Notes under the pieces: generated by a model
What the model saw: the letters and a program-made list of their open reading frames with translations, nothing else
The model's database searches: none
Told to the model about the DNA's origin: nothing
DNA from: Fibrobacter sp. UBA4297
GTDB taxonomy: Bacteria; Fibrobacterota; Fibrobacteria; Fibrobacterales; Fibrobacteraceae
Assembly (NCBI RefSeq): GCF_002394865.1
Contig: NZ_DGUZ01000001.1
Location: 169,073 to 233,072 of the forward strand
DNA: 64,000 nt
Direction of reading: 5' to 3'
Position numbers and translations under genes: made by a program
Part shown: positions 35,075-44,035 of the stretch, piece by piece
Layout of the letters: each line of letters starts with the position of its first letter
How positions within the stretch are numbered: position 1 is the first letter of the stretch

Positions 35075-36325
35075 ATGAGAAAATTCGTAAGAGCTATGTG
35101 TCATCCTGGAGCGCAAAGCGCGATAGGATCCATTATGGTCCTTTTGCTTACCATAGCCCTCATCGCTTGTGGCGGCGATAGCGGGACATCTGCAAATGAT
35201 GGAGATGGCGGCTCGGAGACCGCCATGACGAGTAGTAGCCGTCATTCCGGACCTGATCCGGAATCTAGCAGTAGTAAGACAGTTTCCTCTTCGTCTGTTA
35301 AAACCGTCTCCTCTTCTTCCTCTGTCATTCCCGCCTCGAGCGGGAATCTCCCTTCATCTTCGAGTAAAAGGGTCGAGTCTAGTTCTAGTCAAAAGATTGC
35401 TTCCTCCTCGTCCTCGACTACTCGCAAAGCCGTCTCGTCTTCGTCTGTTAAAGCCGTCTCCTCTTCATCATCTGTAAAGGCTGTATCCTCCTCGTCCTCT
35501 GTCATTCCCGCCTCGAGCGGGAATCTCCCTTCATCTTCGAGTAAAAAGGTTGAGTCTAGCTCCAGTCAAAAGACGGCTTCTTCTTCGAGTCTGAACAATG
35601 ATGTATCCAGTGGTGTTGAGTATAAACCGTATGCTCATGATACATGCCTTGCAGGAAACTGGAATATTCACAAGAGCGTTTACAAACAGTTTACCGACCC
35701 ACGTAATGGCCGTAGTTATTATTACTATACGGCAACTTCGTATAAAACAGGTGAATCTGTAACAGTCATGGCGGAAAATCTGAACATCGGCGAGATGGTT
35801 CTTGGTGAAAATGACCAGAATGACGATACAAAGATTGAACGCTATTGCTACAACAATGATACCACTAATTGCGATAAGTATGGTGGGTTGTACCAGTGGG
35901 CTGAAATGATGCAGTTACCGAGTAGCTGCAATACCGAAAGTTGCTATAAAAAAATTAGACGCGATCATCGAGGAATTTGTCCTGAGGGCTGGCGCTTGTT
36001 TACTTGGGATGATTACGAAATCGTGAAAGATTATTATGACAAATATGATGAAGGTATTACTCCAGGTTTACGCTCGCAGTGCTTTAGTGGGTACAATACA
36101 AGTGGTTTTTCCTTAATTGGTGGTGGGTTAAGAACTGCTGAAGGAAAATTTAAAAAATTAACTGAATATGCGGCATGGTTTAGGCCTGAAGAATATAAGA
36201 ACGGTAGCGATGTTAAAGCTTTTAGTGCTATTGTTTCTAGTTTGATTAACGATGCTCCATCAAAAGATGAAGATTGGGATTTAAAAGTAAAAGGTTTCTC
36301 AGTTCGTTGTACAAAGATAGAGTAA
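35075..36325 (+). CDS. FISUMP-domain lipoprotein (Fibrobacter major paralogous family)
   Basis: The 416-residue product starts at ATG 35075 (AAGGAG upstream). It has a lipoprotein signal peptide with lipobox LIAC near residue 33, extended at its N-terminus by the repeat-encoded CHPGAQSAIGSI. A serine-rich linker (about 45-180) contains two VIPASSGNLPSSSSK units and one RHSGPDPESSSS unit, each encoded by a palindromic repeat. The FISUMP domain (about 200-416) includes VTVMAENLNIGEMV, YCYNNDTTNCDKYGGLYQW and GICPEGWRLFTWDDYE, ending FSVRCTKIE. The family is large in Fibrobacter and its function unknown; surface adhesion is often considered. A damaged paralog lies at 45997. Confidence 0.9.
   Translation: MRKFVRAMCHPGAQSAIGSIMVLLLTIALIACGGDSGTSANDGDGGSETAMTSSSRHSGPDPESSSSKTVSSSSVKTVSSSSSVIPASSGNLPSSSSKRVESSSSQKIASSSSSTTRKAVSSSSVKAVSSSSSVKAVSSSSSVIPASSGNLPSSSSKKVESSSSQKTASSSSLNNDVSSGVEYKPYAHDTCLAGNWNIHKSVYKQFTDPRNGRSYYYYTATSYKTGESVTVMAENLNIGEMVLGENDQNDDTKIERYCYNNDTTNCDKYGGLYQWAEMMQLPSSCNTESCYKKIRRDHRGICPEGWRLFTWDDYEIVKDYYDKYDEGITPGLRSQCFSGYNTSGFSLIGGGLRTAEGKFKKLTEYAAWFRPEEYKNGSDVKAFSAIVSSLINDAPSKDEDWDLKVKGFSVRCTKIE
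35099..35131. repeat. GTCATCC..AGCGCGATAGGATCC repeat inside the lipoprotein gene
   Basis: TGTCATCCTGGAGCGCAAAG, then CGCGATAGGATCC, is palindromic. It shares GGAGYGCNNAGCGCGATAGG with the copy at 50455 inside an aminotransferase gene and is read in the same frame (PGAQSAIG here, PGVPSAIG there). The FISUMP paralog at 45997 does not carry it. Confidence 0.75.
35241..35265. repeat. GTCATTCCGGA..TCCGGAATC repeat, coding
   Basis: Arms ATTCCGGA / TCCGGAAT around CCTGA. It encodes RHSGPDPESS in the linker. A second coding copy is at 54902 in the pectate lyase gene. Confidence 0.75.
35324..35350. repeat. GTCATTCCCGC..GCGGGAATC repeat, coding (copy 1)
   Basis: Arms ATTCCCGC / GCGGGAAT around CTCGA; encodes VIPASSGNL in the serine-rich linker. 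Similar in design to the dRS3 repeat of Neisseria (ATTCCC, 8 variable bases, GGGAAT). Confidence 0.8.
35501..35526. repeat. GTCATTCCCGC..GCGGGAATC repeat, coding (copy 2)
   Basis: Identical to copy 1, 177 bases downstream, in the same frame. The surrounding linker is itself a direct duplication (SSSVIPASSGNLPSSSSK..VESSSSQK). Confidence 0.8.
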
Positions 36326-36346
36326 AAATCTCTTAACGAATAAAAA

Positions 36347-36375
36347 GAACTCCCATGGGTGGGAGTTCCTTTTCC
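36347..36375 (+). terminator. Intrinsic terminator after the FISUMP lipoprotein
   Basis: GAACTCCCA TGGG TGGGAGTTC stem followed by CCTTTT, 20 bases after the stop codon. Confidence 0.75.
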
Positions 36376-36822
36376 AAAAAAAGTTTTATTAAAAATCGGC
36401 GTACGTTGGTACGCCAAAGGCAATCAAGGCGAATGATGCAGAAATAAACTTGTTTATTTCTATATCTGAGCCGCAAAGCATTGCACGAAGTGCAAAGGCA
36501 ATCCTTATGTCAAAAAAGCGTGCTAAGTGAGAGTCGCAGAAAACTTGCGCTAGCGCTATTTTTCTATGACCGAACGACGCCGCGGACGCCGTAGGCGTCA
36601 AATGAACAATAACTCCCGTAAAAACTCCAAATCCTCTAAAAAAACGACCAAAAAGGTGACTCGTTCGAGATTAAGTTCTAAGAAGAATTTTAAGATCGAA
36701 AATCTCGAACCTCGTTGAGGCGCAAGCGCCTCCCTTTACGGCTCGGAAATGAAAACAAACAAGTTTGTATTCGCTTCACTCGCCTTGCTGGTAGTGATGG
36801 ATGCGTCCGCGGGGTTTGATGG
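36376..36822. other. Region with remnants of signal-peptide genes
   Basis: No complete gene is convincing. On the plus strand, ATG 36749 opens MKTNKFVFASLALLVVMDAS, a good signal peptide with AG at the likely cleavage site, which then runs into the topB gene in antisense and means nothing. On the minus strand (about 36389-36470) a related stretch reads INKFISASFALIAFGVP without its own start. The two look like inverted remnants of one exported-protein family. The hairpin GCGTACGTTGGTACGC and GCGCTAGCGC also occur here. Confidence 0.45.
36566..36718 (+). CDS. Possible small basic protein of 50 residues
   Basis: An open frame MTERRRGRRRRQMNNNSRKN then SSKKTTKKVTRSRLSSKK is extremely basic (about 40 percent Arg/Lys). 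No ribosome site is visible before the ATG at 36566. It could be a real nucleic-acid-binding small protein or a chance frame within the remnant region. No homolog is recognised. Confidence 0.25.
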   Translation: MTERRRGRRRRQMNNNSRKNSKSSKKTTKKVTRSRLSSKKNFKIENLEPR

Positions 36823-39800
36823 TTACCCTTTCTTAATCACTTCTACGGTGAGCTTGTTGAACGCAATTTTGCCGCCTTCGCGTAGTTCTAGCGCAGCCCT
36901 GAATGTCGTGTCGTTCTTCTTGAACGGTTCAAGGATTGGCGTAGATTTGTTCTTGAGGAGCGTTTCGACTTCTTCGTCAGAAAATTCACGCTTGAAGAAT
37001 GTTTTGGGAATCCCGTAATTGCAGCTAGGATTCATGCACACGTATGCCGCAAGCGTTTGCACTTCGCCGTTTGGCGTTTGCGTGGTCGTGCCGCTACGGA
37101 AACGCAGTTGGTCGCCGCAGCAAGGGCAGGGGAGGTCTCTATGGACGAATTCAAAGCTTGTGCGACCGTCTTCACCGAGCTTTAGGTAGGCGTCGAATTC
37201 CGTCCCTTTCTTGCTTTTGAATCCGGTTAATAGTTCAGTTTTGCCACCGGTGAGGAGTGCCTTGATGTCTGCCACGCGGAGCTTCTTGCCCGCAACGGAC
37301 TTGAACAGGGTAAAGTTACAAGCGGGGCAGAAAATAGCGTTCTTGTTTTCTTCGAGCTTCTTTTTGCAGAGAGGACAGCTGAACTTGGTTTCGGTGCCGT
37401 GGAAATGTCCGTCATTCTCGAACGCGAATGTCGCCTTGAAATCCTTGTCCCAGACGACTTTGGCGTTGAAAGTCGTGCCTTTTTTGGTCAAGAATCCGCT
37501 GATGATTTGCGTTGTGCCGTTGCTGAAAAGTTCTGCGATTTCCGTATCGCTCATGACGTGTCCGGCAATCGTCTTGTAGAAAACGAAGTCGCAAGTCGGG
37601 GCTGTGTCTGGCGTGAGCGTCGGGTCGCCGTTCTCATTGTTCGATGTGGTGACGTCGCTTCCTTCGCAGACAAGGCGGTTGCCGGAATCGAGCAATGTTT
37701 TGCCGCACTTGGGGCACTTGTAATTGGTCGGCGTTTTGACTCGTGCGTCATCGGAAAATTCAAAGCCGATGTTGCCGTCATCGCCTAATGTGAGCGTGGC
37801 GCTGAATGTCGTTCCTTTTTTGCTCTTGAAACCGCTGAGCAAATCGGACTTGCCTGTTTTGAGGAGTGTCCGCATTTCGGCGTGGCTCAAGGTGCGGCCT
37901 GCAATCGTGTGTCCCGCCTTAAAACCGCATTCTTCATTTTTGCAGACATAGCCCCACGGCGCAATTTCGAGCGGGCTGGAACATTTCGGGCAGGGAATCG
38001 CATCGGTGACGGTTTCGCGTTCGAATTGGCTTGCGTATTTTTGGTGCAAATGTTCGAAGAGTTCCTTGACGTAATTCACGATGCCGTCGCGAAATTCGAT
38101 TGGCGTGAGTTTGCCTTTTTCGACTTGCGAAAGCTTGAATTCCCATTCGCCGGTCATTTCGGGTGATTTGACTTTTTCGTCCATGAGCGCGATGACTTCG
38201 CGTCCGCGCTGGGTGCTGACAAGGTAATTCTTTTGCGCTTCGATGAATCCGCGCTTTTTGAGCGTCTCGATGATGCCTGCTTGCGTGGCTGGAGTTCCGA
38301 GACCGCGTTCTTTCATCGCTTCGGCAAGTTCTTCGTTTTCGATTTGCTTGCCCGCCGTTTTCATCGCGGCAAGGAGCGTCGCTTCGGTGAAGTACTTAGG
38401 CTTGCTCTTCTTTTTCTTTTGCAGTTCCAAGCTGTCGAAAGGCGCATGGTCCCCGAGATTCCATTCCGGGAATGTTTCGACGATGTTCGTAATATCATCC
38501 CCATCACCCTTGCCATCAGCATCTGAGCCCTTCGCATCGTTTGTCATGCCGGACTCTGTTCCGGCATCGCCTTTTTTCTTTTTCGACGGTTTCTTCTTCT
38601 CTTCCTTGATGAGTGCGCGGAAACCTAAATCTTCATTCCTCTTGAGTTTTAGCCTAAAGATTTCGGCGTTGGCGGCATCCAGCAGAACTTCCATTTCGCT
38701 CCAGACATACGGCTTGAGCCATGCTTGCACAAAGCGTTCCTTCGCGAGCTTGTAGATGTTCTCTTCCATTTCAGGGAGGTTTTGCGGCTCTTCCCCCGTG
38801 GGGATAATGGCAAAGTGGTCTGTGACTTTGCTAGAGTTGATGAAGACAAAGTTTTCATTGCCGCCTCGCATGACGGATTTTTCTTGCGGCGTGGCAAGCC
38901 TTTGTGCAAGCGCATACGCCTCTTGCTGCATCGTGTCCGGCAGGTATTGCGAGTCCGTACGCGGGTAGGTGAGCAACTTCTTTTCGTACAAGTTTTGTGC
39001 ACAGTCGAGAACTTGCTGAGCGCTGTATTTAAAACGCTTGTTGCCTTCTTTTTGCAGCTCCGTCAAGTCAAACGGTTTTTGTGGGAACTGCTTTTTCTGC
39101 TGGATGTCAATCTTTGCAATCGTAGCTTCTTCCGGCGGCGAGCATTTGTCTATAACAGCCTGTGCCGGCTCATCTTTCTCGAAAATCGCAACTTTTAAAT
39201 TGCTTTGCTTGTCCGCCGCGACCTTCTCATCTACAGGCGTGCCGGAATCGCCTTTTTCCTCTTTCGTTTCGCTTTTGACGAGCTGCGCCTGGAACCCTTT
39301 CCACGTTCCCACAACGCTGTAATAAAACAGTTCCTTGAACTGCTCGACAATTGCATCGCGTTCTACGACCAAGTTCAGCGTCGGCGTCTGCACGCGCCCC
39401 ACAGAAATCATCTTTCCGCGCCCGGCGGTGAGCGTGTAAGCACGAGTCGCATTCAGTCCGACCATCCAGTCGGCACGCTGGCGGAGCCTTGCCGCATAGC
39501 TCAAGTTCAAACGCTCCGTCGCATCTTCCAGATTCTTCCAAGCCTTGTCCAAATCCTTCGCTACATAGCTGTTCACCCACAAACGCTTAATTTGCTTTTT
39601 GCGGAAGTCCGGCGTGTAGTCGAGAATCAAGTCGAAAATCAAATTACCTTCACGGCCCGCATCCGCGCCGTTCACAAGAACATCCGCCCTTGCCATCATG
39701 TCGCGTACAACCGCGAGCTGCTTTCGCGTACTCTCGATTTCCATCAACTTGAATTTTTCGGGCAAAAGCGGCAAATTCGAAAGTCGCCAACCGCCCTCGA

Positions 39801-39981
39801 AACCGGGATAGGCGTCCAACGGCGCAAGCGTAATCAAGTGACCCACGCACCACGTGATGCAATGGTTCTTGCCAATCAGGCACCCGTCGCCTTGCGTAAA
39901 CTTTTCACCCTCAATACGCTCCAGCATCGGCTTGTAATGCTGATTGGCAACAGAAGGTTTTTCGGCGACGAGTAAAATCAT
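36823..39981 (-). CDS. topB: DNA topoisomerase III with extended zinc-ribbon tail
   Basis: A 1052-residue type IA topoisomerase; typical TopB has 650-800 residues. The Toprim motif is LLVAEKPSVANQHY and NGADAGREGNLI. SVGRVQTPTLNLVVERD and the catalytic Tyr in LTYPRTDSQYLPDTM follow. The C-terminal 350 residues hold about four repeats of a topo-C-terminal module (G-F-x-S-K-K-G-T-x-F-x-A), three with clear zinc knuckles (CPKCGKTLL, CPLCKKKL..CPACNF, CPCCGDQL) plus one near residue 660 (CPKCSSPL). Two low-complexity inserts (about 240-250 and 475-500) are partly encoded by palindromic repeats. The first 35 codons are duplicated at 44191. Confidence 0.95.
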   Translation of the reverse strand: MILLVAEKPSVANQHYKPMLERIEGEKFTQGDGCLIGKNHCITWCVGHLITLAPLDAYPGFEGGWRLSNLPLLPEKFKLMEIESTRKQLAVVRDMMARADVLVNGADAGREGNLIFDLILDYTPDFRKKQIKRLWVNSYVAKDLDKAWKNLEDATERLNLSYAARLRQRADWMVGLNATRAYTLTAGRGKMISVGRVQTPTLNLVVERDAIVEQFKELFYYSVVGTWKGFQAQLVKSETKEEKGDSGTPVDEKVAADKQSNLKVAIFEKDEPAQAVIDKCSPPEEATIAKIDIQQKKQFPQKPFDLTELQKEGNKRFKYSAQQVLDCAQNLYEKKLLTYPRTDSQYLPDTMQQEAYALAQRLATPQEKSVMRGGNENFVFINSSKVTDHFAIIPTGEEPQNLPEMEENIYKLAKERFVQAWLKPYVWSEMEVLLDAANAEIFRLKLKRNEDLGFRALIKEEKKKPSKKKKGDAGTESGMTNDAKGSDADGKGDGDDITNIVETFPEWNLGDHAPFDSLELQKKKKSKPKYFTEATLLAAMKTAGKQIENEELAEAMKERGLGTPATQAGIIETLKKRGFIEAQKNYLVSTQRGREVIALMDEKVKSPEMTGEWEFKLSQVEKGKLTPIEFRDGIVNYVKELFEHLHQKYASQFERETVTDAIPCPKCSSPLEIAPWGYVCKNEECGFKAGHTIAGRTLSHAEMRTLLKTGKSDLLSGFKSKKGTTFSATLTLGDDGNIGFEFSDDARVKTPTNYKCPKCGKTLLDSGNRLVCEGSDVTTSNNENGDPTLTPDTAPTCDFVFYKTIAGHVMSDTEIAELFSNGTTQIISGFLTKKGTTFNAKVVWDKDFKATFAFENDGHFHGTETKFSCPLCKKKLEENKNAIFCPACNFTLFKSVAGKKLRVADIKALLTGGKTELLTGFKSKKGTEFDAYLKLGEDGRTSFEFVHRDLPCPCCGDQLRFRSGTTTQTPNGEVQTLAAYVCMNPSCNYGIPKTFFKREFSDEEVETLLKNKSTPILEPFKKNDTTFRAALELREGGKIAFNKLTVEVIKKG
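38543..38571. repeat. GTCATGCCGGA..TCCGGCATCGCC repeat inside topB
   Basis: Arms ATGCCGGA / TCCGGCAT around CTCTGT. On the coding (minus) strand it reads GDAGTESGMTN within a Lys/Asp-rich insert of topoisomerase III. Homologous enzymes have no such insert, as far as I know. Confidence 0.7.
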
Positions 39982-40324
39982 AATTGCCGAAAAATATAAT
40001 TTAATTCTTGAAAGGCTTGTAGGAGTATTAAACTCTTATTGTAAAATCGCCTTAGTGGATTGCGAGTGCCGCTTTTTTTAGTTCTTCGAAAAATTGCTTT
40101 GTCGCTTTGGCGTTTGCTTTGCGAGCGTCCTCGGCGGCTTCACTCATTATTTGGGCAAGCATTTCATCGGTAGGTTCGTCTAAATCAGTCAATCTGTACG
40201 AATTGATGTCTTTTTTTTGTTATCATAGACACCTCTGAGTGGTGAAACCTTTTTACTAATATATGTTTTGATGAATTTTTAGTCAATATGATAGTGCTTG
40301 TGATGGCTAAAACGGAGCGCTGCT
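39982..40324. other. AT-rich gap upstream of topB with a small leftward gene fragment
   Basis: On the minus strand 40204-40052 reads SYRLTDLDEPTDEMLAQIMS then EAAEDARKANAKATKQFFEE and ends at TAA. A stop lies a few codons upstream and there is no good start (ATG only at MLAQIM), so it looks like the tail of a small helical protein; similar tails occur in small proteins of gut bacteria. The rest of the gap holds nothing I can name. Confidence 0.4.
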
Positions 40325-40477
40325 ATGGAATTTTTATCTCCGCTTGAAAACAACCTCTATAAGAAAAAAAACAGGGCCAAACGCGAAAACGCCCAGCCCA
40401 TTGTAGAGAAAAATGATAAGGTATTGAAGAAATATCGGGTAAAAGAGCTTTACAGTTTCAAGCGATTGTCTCGATAG
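40325..40477 (+). CDS. Small basic protein of 50 residues, overlapping the CoiA-like gene tail to tail
   Basis: ATG 40325 has a GGAG site 8 bases upstream. The product MEFLSPLENNLYKKKNRAKR, then ENAQPIVEKNDKVLKKYRVK, is basic and helical and ends SFKRLSR. Its last 28 bases overlap the convergent end of the CoiA-like gene on the other strand. Family unknown. It may be an independent small gene of this accessory zone. Confidence 0.4.
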   Translation: MEFLSPLENNLYKKKNRAKRENAQPIVEKNDKVLKKYRVKELYSFKRLSR

Positions 40478-41997
40478 CATTCATCAAGTAATTCAACTAA
40501 ATCCCAATTTCTTTGGTAATAGTCGATGCTTCTTTCGCTTATTTCGTAATATCCGCATTCTACGGCGTTTCCTGAACGGCAGGTGTTGTAATGTTTCTTG
40601 CAATATATCGGGTTGTCGTCGGCTACGCCTTTTTTCCAGTTTTTTCTACAATGTTGGCAAAGGAAACAATTTCTAACATTTCTTTTGTTCTTCAAAAAAA
40701 GACATAGAACAGCCTTGAAAACATCGTCACCTGGGAAAAATTGATAGGATTCTTGCAAGGAATTTCCTATGACAACATAATCACAAAGTGTTTTTTCCAT
40801 AGCTTTCAATTTTTCGTATATGCTAGGAATTTCCTCATATCTTACCGGAGTACAGCGACCATCCTTTGTCAGCATAAACCCTTTAAATTGATAATCTCCG
40901 CAAGACAAAAAATTTTTCAATTTGAAATTATGGAATCTTATATCGTTTGATTCCTTTATTATCATATAGGGCTCTTCCCAAGGAAAAATACCATTATTTA
41001 AATTCAATCCAAATTGAATCGTTCGTATTTTATCGTCAAATATATATCCTCTTGACAATCCCACCGAAAAGGCGAATCGAATTTTGTTTCCTTTTTCATC
41101 TGCGTAAACCAAACTATCGTCAGTACATTCTGCATCTACGATGCTCCTAAACCTACAGGCCAAATCAAAACTTGAACAAGTCATTGCGTTTAGGCATCGA
41201 ACAGTTTTGAAATAGGGACAGTCTTTCTCGCAATGTTTTCCGCTAGGGAAATTGATGACAAACCTTTCATTCTTTCTTAGTGTTTTGGCATAATAGTCTT
41301 TGAAACTATTCTTTGCTTTTAACATTTCCAACGTGCAATATGGTTCGTCTTTTATGGCGCTATTTACCATATTGAAACATACAACATTGAGTCTGTTTAA
41401 ATCCGTAACGATCAGGCCATTTTCTGTTCGGAAGCCTTTCAAGTCTTCTTCCGATTCAAGATTGATTTCTACAATGGGTACGCCAGAAGCTATTTTATCC
41501 TCTGTGGAAATATGTGTCACAGCAATTTCCACATACAATTTATCACCATTAGCGTTTGAAAGCAAAATATCTGGTGTCAATCCAGTTGTTGAATCGTATT
41601 TTTCAACTTCAATACTTGTAAATTTTTCAATTAAATCAAGTTTTCTATTTTCAAATTGTCCATAACACTTTTCACTCTTACAGTATTTACACTTATCCGT
41701 TCCACATTGATGTTCTACTTCGTAGTCAACCATTAAGGGGAACCCCATCATTTTATTCTTTTCAAACAGTTCCTTGAAAAGTCTTTTACCAAGTTGATGC
41801 AGATACGTTTCAAGAGAGCATTTGGATTCTGAATGTCTAAAATGCGGAAGTCTTTTCGTGACATTTACAACAGCTTCCAATTTAGAGCCGCAACCTAAGC
41901 AAGTAAACTGGTGGTTTTTGCGATATTCCACCGTGACTTCCTGGACGTGCTTTACAGAGCCGTCTTCAGATTGGGCGTATTGATAGGTTATGCTCAT
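40450..41997 (-). CDS. CoiA-like nuclease protein
   Basis: The 515-residue product has a CoiA-like N-terminus: FTCLGCGSKLEAVVN and RLPHFRHSE form a zinc knuckle, followed by HQLGKRLFKELFEKN. A PD-(D/E)xK-type core is suggested by LTPDILLSNANGDKLYVEIA, with Asp and Glu spaced as in CoiA. Further Cys/His groups lie in the middle (CEKDCPYFKTVRC) and near the end (CFLCQHCRKNWKKG). CoiA proteins act in natural transformation of Gram-positive bacteria, but distant relatives occur in accessory regions. The gene is clearly more AT-rich than its neighbours, a sign of transfer. The link to CoiA is by motif only. Confidence 0.6.
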   Translation of the reverse strand: MSITYQYAQSEDGSVKHVQEVTVEYRKNHQFTCLGCGSKLEAVVNVTKRLPHFRHSESKCSLETYLHQLGKRLFKELFEKNKMMGFPLMVDYEVEHQCGTDKCKYCKSEKCYGQFENRKLDLIEKFTSIEVEKYDSTTGLTPDILLSNANGDKLYVEIAVTHISTEDKIASGVPIVEINLESEEDLKGFRTENGLIVTDLNRLNVVCFNMVNSAIKDEPYCTLEMLKAKNSFKDYYAKTLRKNERFVINFPSGKHCEKDCPYFKTVRCLNAMTCSSFDLACRFRSIVDAECTDDSLVYADEKGNKIRFAFSVGLSRGYIFDDKIRTIQFGLNLNNGIFPWEEPYMIIKESNDIRFHNFKLKNFLSCGDYQFKGFMLTKDGRCTPVRYEEIPSIYEKLKAMEKTLCDYVVIGNSLQESYQFFPGDDVFKAVLCLFLKNKRNVRNCFLCQHCRKNWKKGVADDNPIYCKKHYNTCRSGNAVECGYYEISERSIDYYQRNWDLVELLDECYRDNRLKL

Positions 41998-42108
41998 ATT
42001 TTATCTCAGCTCGAGAAGCATCTCGATAAGGCTTACTTTTAAATATACACATATTTTATGTGGGTTTTCGTGTGATTGAACTTTTATGACGAGCATTAAA
42101 GAGCCTAC

Positions 42109-42138
42109 TTGACAAGAATTTCATCAAAGATGTATCTT
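42109..42138 (+). promoter_or_regulatory. Sigma-70-type promoter for the small protein gene at 42198
   Basis: TTGACA at 42109-42114 and TATCTT at 42133-42138 with an 18-base spacer; transcription would begin near 42145, about 50 bases before the start codon. Confidence 0.5.
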
Positions 42139-42197
42139 TAACAGTGTACACCGGTGAAATATTATTAAGAAATTGGTGATTGAAGGAGCAGTTCAAA

Positions 42198-42392
42198 ATG
42201 GATTTCAAGAAATGCAGCGAAGTTTATGGTTACAAGTCCATTGCCGAAGTCGAAGAAGAAGAACTTGCGGAAAAAATAACACAAAAAGAAAACGATTGGA
42301 TTGATGCAATGATTGCTAACGATATCCCCGTTGAAAAAATCGCCGTTATTTCTGGTCGCTCCAAAGAAGAAATTCTCTCAAGAAAACATTGA
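42198..42392 (+). CDS. Small acidic helical protein of 64 residues
   Basis: The ATG at 42198 follows a GAAGGAG site. The product, MDFKKCSEVYGYKSIAEVEE then WIDAMIANDIPVEKIAVISG and KEEILSRKH, is acidic and helical; the end looks like a small helix-turn-helix, so it may be an antitoxin-like or regulatory protein. A degenerate copy of the last codons (EEEILSRKY) occurs at 47223-47255, so this is a duplicated local family. Terminator follows. Confidence 0.6.
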   Translation: MDFKKCSEVYGYKSIAEVEEEELAEKITQKENDWIDAMIANDIPVEKIAVISGRSKEEILSRKH

Positions 42393-42421
42393 TTGTGCTT
42401 TTTTCTAAGTGAAAAATCTAG

Positions 42422-42446
42422 CCCGACTAAGTCGGGTTTTCTTTTT
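42422..42446. terminator. Intrinsic terminator between convergent genes
   Basis: CCCGAC TAA GTCGGG stem followed by TTTTCTTTTT on the plus strand; an A-run on the left gives some function for the leftward TPR gene. Confidence 0.8.
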
Positions 42447-42461
42447 GGCTTTCTTTCCGCT

Positions 42462-43862
42462 TTATTCTAAATCGCTTAAATCTTCGAGGGGCGGATTATC
42501 ATAAGGTCGATAAGGCCCAGGATGTACTCGAGGAGGACTCAATATAAAGCCTACATCATACAAAATACGCTTGCGGTTAAATTCAAAGCGATCACTCTCG
42601 ATTACCCTCTGCATAAACGTTGTGTAATCTTCAATAACCTTGTAAACCTTGTCGAAAGTCGAGCGAAATGCTTTACGCTTGCTTTCCACACGCGGCGTCG
42701 GTAACTGGTTTGCAAGATCCAAGGCAAAAACTTGGACGGAGTCGAGCTGGCTCTGCATTGCATCATAAGCCAGACGAGCGCTATCACGAGAAGCTACGGA
42801 CACAAACGGCTGTTCCGTGAGCTTTTCAGTCTGAATCAAGGCGTCGAAAGCGTTCTTGTAATCTTTCTTCATGAAGTAGCAGTAACCGATTATGAGGTAA
42901 GCTTCGGACACGATGAAGGATTCCGGAAGGTTGTTGATAATCCACTTGGCATATTTGATTGCTTCATCTATCTTGTAAACCTTAAGAAATGCCCATGCGA
43001 TACCGAGCATAGCTTCGTCGAACACCGGAGAATCCTTCTGCACCAGGCCATACATCCGAGCGGCGGCTACGATGTCCGGCTTTTCACCAGAGAAGTAGAT
43101 GTGTCCGAGCTTGACCTTGGCTGCATTTTGGATGTCGCGTTCGGACTTGTTGGAAACCGGCTGTTCCATAATAGCGCGGAAGCAGTTTTCGGCTTCGTCG
43201 AACTTGTAGAGACGGCTGTAAGCGATACCCATGGTGTAACGGGCGTAGAGGTAGTTGGCGTTACCCGGATGGATTGTGGCGAGCAGGTCGATCGCTTCCT
43301 GATAGAGGCCCTGTTCGAACTTGATTTGGCTGGCAACGTAGTCAGCGTCGGCCTTCGCGTCACTTTTGCCGAACTTCTGGGCGAAAATCTGGTACTTGTT
43401 CAAAGCTTCCGTGTACTTGCCTTCCTTATAGTCCATGTTCATCAACTGAAAGTGATACTTGGCGAGTAGGTTACTCTGCGGATAGCGCTTGATGGCATCT
43501 CGGTAAATTTCCCTAGCCGCCTTGTGCATACGGAGGTTTTCAAAGGACTTTGCCTCGTAGAAAGCAGCCTGGTCCACCAAGTGGAATGCCGGGTACTTGG
43601 TCTGGATTTCACCGAAGGCGTATGCAGCGTCCAAAAACTGACGGTTCAAGAAAAGACGCTTAGCGGCGCGGTAGTCGTCGAGCGGACCCGTTTCAAATAA
43701 TCCTGCCGAGTTCTCGTACATCCAGGTGCTACTACCATATTCGGGAGACCACTCATCCTGCTGATACTGATTCGGTGTGTCGGTGGCCTTTGCAAACAAA
43801 GAAGTGCAGGCTACGGCAAGCCCGATAGCGGCCGCCTTGACGAATCTATTACGCAACACCAT
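42462..43862 (-). CDS. Exported tetratricopeptide-repeat protein
   Basis: A 466-residue protein with signal peptide (cleavage after SLFAKA, about residue 26) and then TPR-like helical hairpins over about residues 60-360 (for example AAYAFGEIQTKYPAFHLVDQ, ALNKYQIFAQKFGKSDAKAD, NCFRAIMEQPVSNKSER). This resembles BamD/YbgF-like periplasmic scaffolds and gliding- or envelope-related TPR proteins. The C-terminal 100 residues are helical without repeats. It is a single gene, in core-like base composition, between accessory fragments. Partner unknown. Confidence 0.8.
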   Translation of the reverse strand: MVLRNRFVKAAAIGLAVACTSLFAKATDTPNQYQQDEWSPEYGSSTWMYENSAGLFETGPLDDYRAAKRLFLNRQFLDAAYAFGEIQTKYPAFHLVDQAAFYEAKSFENLRMHKAAREIYRDAIKRYPQSNLLAKYHFQLMNMDYKEGKYTEALNKYQIFAQKFGKSDAKADADYVASQIKFEQGLYQEAIDLLATIHPGNANYLYARYTMGIAYSRLYKFDEAENCFRAIMEQPVSNKSERDIQNAAKVKLGHIYFSGEKPDIVAAARMYGLVQKDSPVFDEAMLGIAWAFLKVYKIDEAIKYAKWIINNLPESFIVSEAYLIIGYCYFMKKDYKNAFDALIQTEKLTEQPFVSVASRDSARLAYDAMQSQLDSVQVFALDLANQLPTPRVESKRKAFRSTFDKVYKVIEDYTTFMQRVIESDRFEFNRKRILYDVGFILSPPRVHPGPYRPYDNPPLEDLSDLE

Positions 43863-44035
43863 ATTATCTACGCTTGAAAAACTCTTCTATAAAACCCACC
43901 TCAATATACTTTATTTTGTTTGGGTGAACAAGCAGAATGCCTCATTTTTTGAAATTTGCAAAAACGCTGCGAAAAAGTGCTTTTGACTCTGATGACCAAG
44001 ATTGCCTTTTGTATATATTGGTTAGATGAAATTTA

